Origin: Dyella acidiphila
GTDB lineage: Bacteria; Pseudomonadota; Gammaproteobacteria; Xanthomonadales; Rhodanobacteraceae
DNA: 64,000 bases
Direction: 5' to 3'
Assembly (NCBI RefSeq): GCF_014863405.1
Contig: NZ_JACZZA010000005.1
Span: 124,001-188,000 of the forward strand
The position numbers were made by a program, and so were the translations under genes. Below, piece by piece: positions 9,587 through 18,104 of the stretch; position 1 is the stretch's first letter, and every line of letters starts with the position of its first letter. The notes under the pieces were generated by a model. It was not told the DNA's origin, did no database searches, and worked only from the letters and a program-made list of their open reading frames with translations.

Positions 9587-9930
9587 GCGCCTGGTTCGGG
9601 CCGGGACGCCTTGGTGCTCTCCATCAGCGCACGCAGACGCTCAAGCGTTTGGGCAATGTCGTCCCCGGGAAGCGCTTCGCTGGCATAACGCAATGCATCT
9701 TCCGGACTGGCTTCCAGAATGGCGTTGACGGCAGCCGTGGTCATCGCGTTGCGCAGCATGTAGAGCTGTTGCTGCTGCGCAACGGCGTTGTGCATGGCCA
9801 GGCCAATGGCGTGCGCCATCACCTGATCGGCCATGGCACGGGCCAGCGCCTCCGAAGAGCCGCCGACCATCGCATTGACCTGGGTAACCGCGTCCGTGAT
9901 CTGGCTGTTGACCTCGGTTTTGTCGGCCAC
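9583..9930 (-). CDS. RebB-family (R-body) protein, extended form
   Basis: 115 residues. The N-terminal part EVNSQITDAVTQVNAMVGGSSEALARAMADQ matches the RebB signature (NxQITDAVTQxN) found in R-body structural proteins, followed by a Gln-rich helix (NAVAQQQQLYMLRN). It differs from its two upstream paralogues in a longer C-terminus (about 35 residues, PEDALRYASEALPGDD...). It starts four bases after the stop of the preceding rebB gene. R-body proteins polymerise into coiled ribbons that can unroll. This divergent paralogue may be a minor subunit or modulator rather than the main ribbon protein. Confidence 0.82.
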   Translation of the reverse strand: MADKTEVNSQITDAVTQVNAMVGGSSEALARAMADQVMAHAIGLAMHNAVAQQQQLYMLRNAMTTAAVNAILEASPEDALRYASEALPGDDIAQTLERLRALMESTKASRPEPGA

Positions 9931-9934
9931 CGGA

Positions 9935-10189
9935 TTACTCCTGCTCGGCAGCCACGCTGCCCGCGCTACCGCGGACCAGCGATTGCACGCAACGGGTTGT
10001 CACGGCAAGCGCCACCTGGTTGGCGTTCTGCTGGTTGGTCACCGCGTTCTGCGCGGCAGTGGCACTGGCCTGCGCCAGCGACTGGTAGAGCTGACCCAAT
10101 GCAACCGCAGGCGCTTCGCCCAGCACCTTTACGTTGGACTGCGTGACGGCGTCGGTGATCTGATCATTGACGGCAGTAGGAAAGGCCAT
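9935..10189 (-). CDS. RebB-family (R-body) protein
   Basis: 84 residues, MAFPTAVNDQITDAVTQSNVK at the start, then LGEAPAVALGQLYQSLAQA, the canonical RebB family pattern, followed by a Gln/Asn-rich helix (NAVTNQQNANQ). Nearly the same as the upstream gene at 10202-10432 over the first 40 residues, so a tandem duplication. These short proteins are the polymer-forming subunits of R bodies in characterised organisms; whether a ribbon forms here is not known. The gene lies 12 bases downstream of its paralogue, in one cluster. Confidence 0.88.
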   Translation of the reverse strand: MAFPTAVNDQITDAVTQSNVKVLGEAPAVALGQLYQSLAQASATAAQNAVTNQQNANQVALAVTTRCVQSLVRGSAGSVAAEQE

Positions 10190-10201
10190 GTCAGTTTCTC
10201 C

Positions 10202-10432
10202 TTAGTTGCTCGAAAGGATCAGCGCTTCGACGCAACGCGTAGTTACCGCTTGCCCCACCTGCTGCGAATTCTGCTGGTTTGTCGCCGCATTCTGCGCGGT
10301 CATGCCGGCTACCTGCGCCAGCATCTGGTACACCGAACTGAGTGCCATCGCCGGAGCGTCGCCCAGCACCTTGACATTGCTCTGGGTTACGGCGTCGGTG
10401 ATCTGGTTATTGACTGCAGTAGGAAATGCCAT
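10202..10432 (-). CDS. RebB-family (R-body) protein, first gene of cluster 1
   Basis: 76 residues beginning MAFPTAVNNQITDAVTQSNVK with LGDAPAMALSSVYQMLAQVAG, a standard RebB-family protein of minimal length. It opens a four-gene leftward cluster. The 240 bases upstream contain no gene and hold a perfect 9-bp dyad at 10557-10580, making this the likely promoter region. No sigma factor is encoded in this cluster, in contrast to the second reb locus at 38.9-42.2 kb. Confidence 0.88.
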   Translation of the reverse strand: MAFPTAVNNQITDAVTQSNVKVLGDAPAMALSSVYQMLAQVAGMTAQNAATNQQNSQQVGQAVTTRCVEALILSSN

Positions 10433-10556
10433 CGTTCAACCCCCTGTGATTGATGATTAGCTGGTGTTAAGTCCGCGGCACGTTACGCCGTGGATGCCAT
10501 GCAGCGCAAGAGGTCTGTGCGTAGAAAAATAAGTCGGCGGCATTGCAGCGCATGCT

Positions 10557-10580
10557 TCCAATGCAAATCAATGCATTGGA
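10557..10580. promoter_or_regulatory. Perfect dyad upstream of reb cluster 1, candidate operator
   Basis: TCCAATGCA and its exact reverse complement TGCATTGGA are separated by AATCAA, giving two 9-bp arms over 24 bases. It lies about 125 bases upstream of the first rebB start, between that gene and the 3' end of the tetR gene. The short spacer and lack of a following T-run favour a dimeric protein-binding site over a terminator. The binding protein is not known. Confidence 0.5.
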
Positions 10581-10672
10581 TCTTGCACGTGTCAGCGGCG
10601 CGTGCCGGGGGTAAAAAATTTCACCGCAGCTACACGGAAGTTATGCCTACGCGCTTACAGGCGGGACATGCC

Positions 10673-11260
10673 TCAATCGGCCAGTCCAAGCCGCTGCTTG
10701 ATCAAACGCTTGGTATCGGCAAGCAACGCATTCGAACGCGTAACGCTCGGGTCGATGCGCGCGAGTGACAAGGCGCCAACCAGCTCAGCCACCAGCAAAC
10801 GTCCTTGCGCCTCGGCATCCGCATGGCCGAGTTCGGTCAGTTTTGCCGCAAGCGTTTCGGCCAGCCGCCGCGTACCGGTAGCGAAGATTTCGCGGGTTTG
10901 ATCGGACAGGCGTGGCAGGTCCGATGCCAGCGCCGCCATCGCGCAGCCCGATTCGCGTGCATCGCGGTGCTTTTTGGAAAGATAGAAATCGATGTAGGCC
11001 GCAAGTCCTTGCGCTGCATCGCGGCCTTCGGTCTCGCGCCGGACGCGCGCACGCGAGTCCTCGAACATGCGCTCGATCGCTGCGGCGACCAGTTCGTCTT
11101 TCGATTTGAAGTGTGCGTAGAAGCCGCCATGGGTAAGCCCGGCCTCGGCCATGACGCCGGCTACGCCGATGCGATCCGGTCCTTCGGCGCGGATCGCCTT
11201 GGCGGCAACATCCAGCACTTTTTCGCGGGTTCGCTGCTTCTGTTCGGAGTCGTAGCGCAT
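10673..11260 (-). CDS. TetR-family transcriptional regulator
   Basis: 195 residues. The N-terminal helix-turn-helix is clear (TREKVLDVAAKAIRAEG, then VAGVMAEAGLTHGGFYAHFK), followed by an all-helical ligand domain containing RESGCAMAALASDLPRL, as in the AcrR/YcdC-like subgroup. It diverges from the phosphoesterase gene at 11411. The 150-base gap holds a small palindrome (11288-11301) that could be its operator. Its ligand and targets are unknown; control of the neighbouring reb cluster is possible but not shown. Confidence 0.9.
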   Translation of the reverse strand: MRYDSEQKQRTREKVLDVAAKAIRAEGPDRIGVAGVMAEAGLTHGGFYAHFKSKDELVAAAIERMFEDSRARVRRETEGRDAAQGLAAYIDFYLSKKHRDARESGCAMAALASDLPRLSDQTREIFATGTRRLAETLAAKLTELGHADAEAQGRLLVAELVGALSLARIDPSVTRSNALLADTKRLIKQRLGLAD

Positions 11261-11287
11261 AAGGTCGGCCGCCTCGGTCTTTTCAGA

Positions 11288-11301
11288 TGATGCATATCAT
11301 A
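11288..11301. promoter_or_regulatory. Candidate TetR operator in divergent promoter region
   Basis: ATGAT-GCAT-ATCAT is a perfect 5-bp inverted repeat 28 bases upstream of the tetR start, within the region divergent to the phosphoesterase gene. Autoregulation is an inference from position. Confidence 0.35.
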
Positions 11302-11410
11302 CCAACACCAGGACCATGGCGCGAACCCGTCCAGCAATCAATCCGCTGCGCATGCATGTCATGAAGCGGCCGCTACACTAAGCCGGCTTCAGAGCCACCA
11401 GAGAGAATCC

Positions 11411-13156
11411 ATGAAACAGCAGCCCCCTTCCCCGCCCGATGCATCTTCCGACACCCCAGCCGCAAGCAGCACAGCACCTGATCTGAGCCGGCGTTCGTTC
11501 CTGGCCGGCCTCGGTGTTGCTGCCGTGGCCGTAGGCGGCGGCCTGGGCGGTTGCAGCGCTCCGGATCAGCACGCGCGCGCCGCGGCGCCGGCGGATGCCG
11601 ACCTGGATCGGTTGCTGCGCGAGAAGGTCAAGAACGTGGTGGTGATCTACGCGGAGAACCGTAGCTTCAACAATCTGTTCGGCGAGTTCCCCGGCCTGGA
11701 AAAACCGCTGTCCGCGCTCAAGCCGGAGGACTATCAGCAGCTCGACCGCGACGGCAAGACCGTGCTGGCGCAGCTGCCCACCGTGCCGGGCGGCTGGCTG
11801 CTGAAAGATCAAGTGGTGGATGGCATCGCCTACGCCGGCAAGCAGCAATACCAGACCCAGCTGCCGAATGCGCCGTTCGCACTGAAGGGCCCCAAGGGCG
11901 AACACCTGCCGCTGTCGCTGATCACGCGCGATCTGTGGCACGTGTTCTATCAGAACCAGATGCAGATCAACGGCGGCAAGAACAATATGTTCGTGGCCTG
12001 GGCCGATTCCGCCGCCTTCACCATGGGCCATTACGCCAATGCCCACTACGGGCTGCGCCTGTGGGATCTGGCCGGCGAATTCGTGCTGTGCGACAACTTC
12101 TTCCAGGGCGCCTTCGGCGGCTCCTACCTCAATCACCAGTATCTGATCTCGGCGGCGGTACCGCGCTATGCCGATGCCGACACCAGCATCGCGCAATCGC
12201 AGATCGCGCAAACCGTGAGCGGCAAGCCGGACGACCCCAACCTGAAACCGCTGGATCACTCGCCCGCCAGCGCGATGGACGGCATTCCCAGCTTCGGCCC
12301 CAGCGCACTGACGCCGGTGGAAACCACCTCCGACGGCAAGCGCTTCAGCTATGCGGTCAACACCATGTTTCCGCCCTATGCGCCGACGCCGATGAAACTG
12401 GGTGCCGACGGCGTGGTGGATTTCACCCAGCCGACCAATGCGATGGCACTGCTGCCGCAGACGCACCAGCACATCGGCGACAAACTGGACCAGCGCGGCA
12501 TCGACTGGGCCTGGTATGCCGGCGCGTTCCAGGAGACGCTGGATACGCAGGGCAAGAATCTGTCCGACGGTACGCCGGTGGTACCGAACTTCCAGTTCCA
12601 CCATCAGCCGTTCAATTACTTCAAGGACCTGGCGCCGGGCACTGACGCACGGGCCAAACGCCTGCGCGATGGCGGCCTGGGCGATGACGAAAGCACCAAT
12701 CATTTCCTGGCCGACGCCAAGGCCGGCAAGCTGCCGGCGGTAACCTTCTACAAGCCGCAGGGCAATCTCAACATGCACGCCGGCTACGCCGACGTCGCGG
12801 CCGGCGACCGCCACATCACTCATGCGATCAAACTGCTGCGCAGCAGCCCGCAGTGGGAAAACATGGTGGTGATCGTCACGGTCGATGAGAACGGCGGCTG
12901 GTGGGATCACGTGGCGCCGCCGCACGGCGACCGCTGGGGGCCGGGCACGCGGATTCCCGCGCTGGTGATTTCGCCGTTCGCCAAGAAGGGGCACGTCGAT
13001 CACACCATCTACGACACCGCATCCATCCTGCGCCTGGTGACCCGCGTATTCGATCTGGAGACGCTCGACGGCATTCGTGCACGCGATGAAGCGATGACCG
13101 CACGTGGGCAGCAGCCGATGGGGGATCTCACCAACGCGCTGCAATTTACGGGCTGA
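11411..13156 (+). CDS. Tat-exported phosphoesterase (phospholipase C / acid phosphatase AcpA family)
   Basis: 581 residues. A twin-arginine signal ([15 protein letters not shown], Arg27-Arg28) is followed by GGLGGC, so the protein is probably anchored as a lipoprotein at Cys48. The mature part matches the bacterial phosphoesterase family: [20 protein letters not shown] near the N-terminus (metal-binding Glu-Asn and the nucleophile region), and [16 protein letters not shown] near residue 495. Such enzymes hydrolyse phosphate mono- or diesters, including phospholipids, outside the cytoplasm. It is divergent from tetR and ends before a bidirectional terminator at 13239-13274. The exact substrate cannot be decided. 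Confidence 0.9.
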   Translation: MKQQPPSPPDASSDTPAASSTAPDLSRRSFLAGLGVAAVAVGGGLGGCSAPDQHARAAAPADADLDRLLREKVKNVVVIYAENRSFNNLFGEFPGLEKPLSALKPEDYQQLDRDGKTVLAQLPTVPGGWLLKDQVVDGIAYAGKQQYQTQLPNAPFALKGPKGEHLPLSLITRDLWHVFYQNQMQINGGKNNMFVAWADSAAFTMGHYANAHYGLRLWDLAGEFVLCDNFFQGAFGGSYLNHQYLISAAVPRYADADTSIAQSQIAQTVSGKPDDPNLKPLDHSPASAMDGIPSFGPSALTPVETTSDGKRFSYAVNTMFPPYAPTPMKLGADGVVDFTQPTNAMALLPQTHQHIGDKLDQRGIDWAWYAGAFQETLDTQGKNLSDGTPVVPNFQFHHQPFNYFKDLAPGTDARAKRLRDGGLGDDESTNHFLADAKAGKLPAVTFYKPQGNLNMHAGYADVAAGDRHITHAIKLLRSSPQWENMVVIVTVDENGGWWDHVAPPHGDRWGPGTRIPALVISPFAKKGHVDHTIYDTASILRLVTRVFDLETLDGIRARDEAMTARGQQPMGDLTNALQFTG

Positions 13157-13238
13157 AACACGCGGCCCGCATGCGGCCGCACAAGCCGTCATTCTGCGCA
13201 AGCCGGCACGACGGCGCGGATCGATCACCTGCAAAAAC

Positions 13239-13274
13239 ACAAACCCGTCCCCCATGCACAAGGGACGGGTTTGT
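13239..13274. terminator. Bidirectional rho-independent-type terminator
   Basis: ACAAACCCGTCCC and GGGACGGGTTTGT form 13-base arms around a short loop, with A-rich and T-rich edges. It sits between the convergent phosphoesterase (ends 13156) and sedolisin (ends 13287) genes and can serve both. Confidence 0.85.
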
Positions 13275-13286
13275 CTCCAGCAAGAC

Positions 13287-15017
13287 TTACTTCGTACCCA
13301 CCAGCGCCGAAATAAACGCCGGCCCGACCGGGCTACCCCAGCCGGTCACCAGGTCATAGCCCGCTACGGCCTTGAAGCTGCCGTTGCTGCCGCTGGTGAT
13401 GTCGTGGAAATAGCTGTGATAGCTCGACCCCACGCCGAAGTTGTACAGCGCCGTGTTGAGGAAGCCGATGTTGCCCACGCCACCCTGCGCTGCCTGCTGG
13501 TTGGCCAGTGCGATCACGCCGGCCAGGCGCGGTGCCGCATAGCTGGTGCCGCCCACGCCAGTTTCGAGCTGGCCGTTGCTGTAGGTCGGATTGTCGAAAT
13601 TGCCTTCCAGCGCGATATCCGGATCGTTGCGGTACTTGGTCGATCCCTTGTTGGTGCTGTTGATCACACCGGTCAGCTGCTGATAGCTGGGAATCGCATA
13701 ACCGGCCGACGACAGATAGCCGCCGCTGCTGTCCGACCATGCCGTTTCCGACGCCCACGAACCGCCTGCACCGTTGGTGGTGAGATCGGTAGCGCCGACA
13801 TCGGTGATATACGGATCCAGCGACGGCGGATCCCAGTTCTTGGTGGTGTACGAACCGGCATCGCCGCTCGCATTCACGAAGGTCTGGCCCTGGGCCTGGA
13901 ATTCCTTGTAGATGGAATCGTCGCTGCTGCCGAAATCGCCGCCGCCCCAGGAGCTGGAAATGACCGAGGCTTTGTTGTCGCTGGCCATCTGATTGAGGAT
14001 GTCGCCGGCGCTGGTGCCCTCGTAGAACAGGATCTGCGTGAGACCCGGCGCCATGCCGGCGAGGTTGGCGATGTCCAGAATCTGCTCGCCGTCACTGCAG
14101 GAACTCGAACCGGTGCTCGGGTTGGTGCAGGCGCCGTTGAAGCCGTTCACCAGCACGTTCTGCACCGGCACGCCCGGATTGGAGGCGCCGGTGGCCGAGT
14201 AGTAGCCGCTCAGATCGCTGCTCTGATAGCCGTCATACGAGAAAATCGCCGCCGTCTGGCCAGCGCCGGTCAGCGAACCGGAACCGTAGTAGGCCGCGCG
14301 GATATCGCTGGGCAGGAAATTGCCGCTCGGGCCGGACCCGCTGGTGCGCGTCACCGCCATCGCCTGCTCGGATGCCGGGCGATGCACCATGTGCGTATGC
14401 GGACGCACGTAGTTGTCCAGGCCGTTGATGTGCAGCAGTTGCACGCCTAGGTCCAGCGTCGGCTCGCGATCCGGCGCGAAGAACATGCGGTTCTCGGTCG
14501 GATGCTGGTACTGGCGCATGGTGATATGCAGCGCACGATTGACGTCGTTCACCGCACCCTGCACGTCGACGATATGGCGATTGGCGCTGGTGGCGGTAAT
14601 GGTGAGGTTGTTGGCTTTGGCCCATGCCACGACTTTGTCGTAGTCGGCCTGGCTCGGCTCGAAGTGGGCAGTGAATTCCTTCGCGCTGAGGTAGTGATGG
14701 TATTGCGGGCTGCTGGGATCGTAGAGCTGGCCGATCAGGCCATCCAGCTCGGTTTCATTGCGCAGCGGCAGCACCAGGCCGAGCTTGAGCTGTTTGGCGC
14801 TGCTCAGCGCCTGCGCGCTGGCCGCCTGACCGGTACGCACCGCAGCCGGCACGTGATCCTGCGTGAGCAAAGAAAAAGCGCCGGTACTGGCGCTGGCGAA
14901 ACTTGCCTGGGTTCCCACAGCGAGCGCGCCGGCAATCAGCAGCGCCGGCAGAGTGCGCTTGAGGCGCGAGAGCTTGCTTGACGAAGACAGCTTGGCAACA
15001 GAAGACGACAAACGCAT
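13287..15017 (-). CDS. Secreted sedolisin-type serine-carboxyl peptidase (S53, kumamolisin-like)
   Basis: 576 residues from the ATG at 15017, chosen because GGGAGATC precedes it; an upstream in-frame ATG has no such site. A signal segment (LPALLIAGALAVGTQASFASA) precedes a pro-domain (residues about 45-195, LGLVLPLRNETELDGLIGQLYDPSSP) and the S53 catalytic domain. Catalytic Glu and Asp are seen in SDGEQILDIANLAG, the oxyanion Asp in NASGDAGS, and the nucleophile in GGTSYAAP (about Ser492). The C-terminal calcium site is represented by FHDITSGSNGSFKAVAGYD. S53 enzymes are acid-active endopeptidases that remove their own propeptide. Single gene, probably for extracellular protein degradation. 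Confidence 0.93.
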   Translation of the reverse strand: MRLSSSVAKLSSSSKLSRLKRTLPALLIAGALAVGTQASFASASTGAFSLLTQDHVPAAVRTGQAASAQALSSAKQLKLGLVLPLRNETELDGLIGQLYDPSSPQYHHYLSAKEFTAHFEPSQADYDKVVAWAKANNLTITATSANRHIVDVQGAVNDVNRALHITMRQYQHPTENRMFFAPDREPTLDLGVQLLHINGLDNYVRPHTHMVHRPASEQAMAVTRTSGSGPSGNFLPSDIRAAYYGSGSLTGAGQTAAIFSYDGYQSSDLSGYYSATGASNPGVPVQNVLVNGFNGACTNPSTGSSSCSDGEQILDIANLAGMAPGLTQILFYEGTSAGDILNQMASDNKASVISSSWGGGDFGSSDDSIYKEFQAQGQTFVNASGDAGSYTTKNWDPPSLDPYITDVGATDLTTNGAGGSWASETAWSDSSGGYLSSAGYAIPSYQQLTGVINSTNKGSTKYRNDPDIALEGNFDNPTYSNGQLETGVGGTSYAAPRLAGVIALANQQAAQGGVGNIGFLNTALYNFGVGSSYHSYFHDITSGSNGSFKAVAGYDLVTGWGSPVGPAFISALVGTK

Positions 15018-15388
15018 GTTTCCGATCTCCCTAAGTACTTCGAGCAATGGTTGGGCACGGATAGCTGCTGCCACGCCAATCCGGTGACGATGTGTCTACT
15101 CCGTGCCATAAGGTTGAGTCCCCTGTGTTTCGCTCTCGGACGCCCTTATTGCGTGGCCCGCACCTTATACCGAAGGCAGTCGTGAAATTTTGATGACGCG
15201 AAACATCATGCGTGCACTGCATCATGCGCAACGCATCGAGCTGTGCTGTATTAACGTAAGCGAGTCGTAAGCAAGCCTGTTTATCTATACACGCACTTCA
15301 CGCCGCGGGTAATAAAGCGGCATGTTTGCGTGAATCGCTGGGGAGCGAAATGACGGCTGTATCCTTTGCCATCACGGGGCGATGATCC
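15018..15388. other. Divergent promoter region between sedolisin and TPR-sulfotransferase genes
   Basis: 371 bases without a gene. It must carry promoters in both directions. No operator, repeat or small RNA could be recognised with confidence. Confidence 0.4.
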
Positions 15389-17404
15389 ATGTCACAGAAT
15401 GCGACACCCAATAAGGACGATGCGCCTGACAAGCGCGATATCGAAACCCTGGTCGCGCTGATCGGCCAGAAGCAGCATGCTGCGGCCGAAGCACTGGCGC
15501 GCCGGCTGGTGCAACAGCATCCGACGCACGGCGCGGCATGGCAGGCGCTGGGCGCCGCATTGCGCGCGCAAGGACGCGTTGCCGATGCGGTGGATGCACA
15601 ACGGCGTGCTGTCGCGCTGTTGCCCTGGGATGCCATGGGGCACTACGTGCTGGGCGAAAGCCTGATGGCCATGCAGCAACCCGCTGCCGCCGCGGAAAGT
15701 TTCCACAGCGCGCGCAGCATCAAGCCGGATTTCGCCGATGCGCATTTCAAGCTCGGCAATGCGCTGGCGGTGCAGAACCGCTACAGCGAGGCAGCCGAAG
15801 CCTACCGCCAGGTGATTGCGCTGCGTCCGCAGTTGAGCGAGGCGCAGGCCAATCTCGGTTTTACCTTGATGAGCGCAGGCGACTACGCCCAGGCCGAGAC
15901 GCATCTGCGCGCTGCCCTGCACGCGCATCCGGACAGCGCACCGATCCACAATGCCATGGGCGTGGTGTTGTACGGCCAGCTGCGCATGGACGAGGCAGCG
16001 CAGAGTTTCCGGCGCCTGACCATGCTGCTGCCCAACGATGCCGAGGCGCACGCCAATCTCGGCAATGCCCTGCGCGAAATGGGTGCATATGCCGAAGCCG
16101 AAATCAGCTATCGCCGCGCCCTCGCCCTGAACGAACGCTTTGCGCGCGCGCATTTCGACCTCTCCGGCCTGCTCTACATGCAGGAGCGCTACGCCGAAGC
16201 CGAACAAGGCTATCGTCGCGCGCTGGAGCTGAAACCCGATTATGTCGAAGCCTGCAACAACCTCGGGCGCAGCATTCGCCGGCAAGGCCGGCTGGACGAG
16301 GCGCGCGATTGTTTCGACCGTGCCAGGACGATCGATCCGGATGCGGTGGAAACGTATTTCAACCTGGCTTCGCTGCGCAGCTTCACGCCGGAGCATCCCG
16401 AGCCAGCGCATATGGAGAAGCTGGTCGCCAAAGTGCCGTTCCTCAAGGAACACGCGCGCATCCGCTACTGGTTTGCGCTGGGCAAGATGCGCGAGGACCT
16501 GGGCCGCTACAGCGACGCATTTGCCGCGTATGCGGAAGGCAACCGCCTCAAGCATGCGCAGATCGCACCGGACGAGCGCAGCCGGGTCGCCTTGATCGAC
16601 AACGTCCGCAGCGTCTTCGATCGAGCCTTCCTGGCCAAACACGCGCTGCCCGTGTCGCCGGACGCGCGCACGCCGATTTTTATCGTCGGCATGCCACGCT
16701 CGGGCACCTCGCTGATCGAGCAGATTCTTTCCACCCATCCGAATGTGCATGGCGCAGGCGAACTGCCGGAGCTGGAAGACAGCCTGTTTGCGCTGGCCAC
16801 GGATGCCGGCGTGCCGGCGGAGCGCTATCCGCACATAGCCGCCCAACTGGCACCGGAAGCATTGCATCACCTGGGCGATACCTATATCGAGCACGTGTGG
16901 AAGCTGGCGCCGCAGGCCACGCACATCACCGACAAGATGATGTCCAACTTCGCCCACATCGGCATGATCCGAATGATGTTTCCCCAGGCGAAGATCATCC
17001 ACGCCATGCGCGACCCGATGGATTCGTGCTTCTCCTGCTATGCCACCCTGTTCGCCAAGAACAACCTGGATTTCACCTACGATCTGGGCAGCCTTGGCCG
17101 CTACTACCGGCGCTATATCGAGCTGATGAGCTATTGGCGGCAGGTGTTGCCGGCCGGTGCCATGCTCGAGCTGCGCTACGAAGACATGGTTGCCGATACT
17201 GAGGCTCAGGCGCGGCGGCTGCTCGACTACCTGGGGCTGCCCTGGGATCCGCGCTGCCTGGATTTTCATGAAAACAAGCGCGTGGTGCGTACGGCCAGTG
17301 CAGCGCAGGTGCGGCGGCCGGTGTACAAATCGTCAGTGGCGCGGTGGAGGCACTTTGAGCCGCATCTTGGGGTGTTGCTCGAGGCGGTGAAGGATTATCG
17401 GTAA
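15389..17404 (+). CDS. TPR-repeat sulfotransferase
   Basis: 671 residues. About eight to nine tetratricopeptide repeats fill residues 25-335 (for example AHFKLGNALAVQNRYSEAAEAY and AHANLGNALREMGAYAEAE). A C-terminal sulfotransferase domain follows: the 5'-phosphosulfate loop FIVGMPRSGTSLIEQIL near residue 430 and the 3'-phosphate-binding RDPMDSCFSCY near residue 540, the two PAPS-binding motifs. No signal peptide is seen, so it is probably cytoplasmic. Proteins of this architecture are widespread in Xanthomonadales; the acceptor (protein tyrosine, glycan or small molecule) is not established here. Single gene with its own promoter. Confidence 0.9.
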   Translation: MSQNATPNKDDAPDKRDIETLVALIGQKQHAAAEALARRLVQQHPTHGAAWQALGAALRAQGRVADAVDAQRRAVALLPWDAMGHYVLGESLMAMQQPAAAAESFHSARSIKPDFADAHFKLGNALAVQNRYSEAAEAYRQVIALRPQLSEAQANLGFTLMSAGDYAQAETHLRAALHAHPDSAPIHNAMGVVLYGQLRMDEAAQSFRRLTMLLPNDAEAHANLGNALREMGAYAEAEISYRRALALNERFARAHFDLSGLLYMQERYAEAEQGYRRALELKPDYVEACNNLGRSIRRQGRLDEARDCFDRARTIDPDAVETYFNLASLRSFTPEHPEPAHMEKLVAKVPFLKEHARIRYWFALGKMREDLGRYSDAFAAYAEGNRLKHAQIAPDERSRVALIDNVRSVFDRAFLAKHALPVSPDARTPIFIVGMPRSGTSLIEQILSTHPNVHGAGELPELEDSLFALATDAGVPAERYPHIAAQLAPEALHHLGDTYIEHVWKLAPQATHITDKMMSNFAHIGMIRMMFPQAKIIHAMRDPMDSCFSCYATLFAKNNLDFTYDLGSLGRYYRRYIELMSYWRQVLPAGAMLELRYEDMVADTEAQARRLLDYLGLPWDPRCLDFHENKRVVRTASAAQVRRPVYKSSVARWRHFEPHLGVLLEAVKDYR

Positions 17405-17450
17405 CTCCCACCATCCTGGTGTTGGTATCGCCCCACAAAGTGCAACCTTG

Positions 17451-18060
17451 CCTCACGGTCATCCCGGTGAGAGCCATAATCCAGTGACTTTTACGCATTC
17501 AGGGCCAAGGCGCTGGATCCCGGCTTTCGCCGGGATGACGGTGAGGTAGTGGGTTGATCTTGGGTAATGATGCAGTGGTGCAGCGGATGCATTTCGAGCT
17601 GCAATGGTGCAGCGGATGCATTTCGAGTTGCATCCGTGATGCATTGCTGGAAGTAGATGAAGGTTTGCAGGCAGGTTTCGCGAAGCCTGATGTTGGCGTC
17701 GGCAGTAACCTACAACATCGCCTCACCGTCATCCCGGCGAAAGCCGGGATCCAGTGACTTTTACGCATTCAGGGCCAAGACGCTGGATCCCGGCTTTCGC
17801 CGGGATGACGGTGAGGTAGTGGGTCGATCTTGGGTAATGATGCGGTGGCGCAGCGGATGCATTTCGAGCTGTAGCTGTGATGCGTTGCTGGAAGTGATGA
17901 GGGTCTGCAGGCGGGTTCCGCGAAGCCTGATGTTGGCATCGGCAATAACCTGCAAACTCGCCTCACCGTCATCCCGGCGAAAGCCGGGATCCAGTGACTT
18001 TTACGCATTCAGGGCCAAGGCGCTGGATCCCGGCTTTCGCCGGGATGACGGTGAGGTAGT
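17451..18060. repeat. Tandem array of palindrome-bearing units (2.4 copies of 240-270 bp)
   Basis: Three units begin at 17451, 17721 and 17961. Each opens with CCTCACCGTCATCCCGGCGA..., a 34-base arm, then 28 bases (TGACTTTTACGCATTCAGGG...), then the reverse-complement arm ending GATGACGGTGAGG. In units 2 and 3 the arms are perfect (17721-17754 with 17783-17816, and 17961-17994 with 18023-18056); the left arm of unit 1 is decayed. About 140-170 bases of shared sequence (GGTAGTGGGTYGATCTTGGG...) complete units 1 and 2, unit 3 is cut off, and unit 1 holds an internal 29-base duplication. No protein-coding content is supported in this 700-base gap. Confidence 0.9.
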
Positions 18061-18104
18061 TTGCAGGCCGCAGCGTCAGGCGAGAGCCGACGCAACGAAT
18101 GGAT

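Noticed and set aside
11378-13261. 627-residue leftward open frame over the phosphoesterase gene
   Set aside because: Antisense to a gene with a Tat signal and conserved metal motifs; no domain.
17451-18060. CRISPR array
   Set aside because: Only three units of 240-270 bases built on long palindromes; no short regular repeat-spacer pattern and no cas genes.
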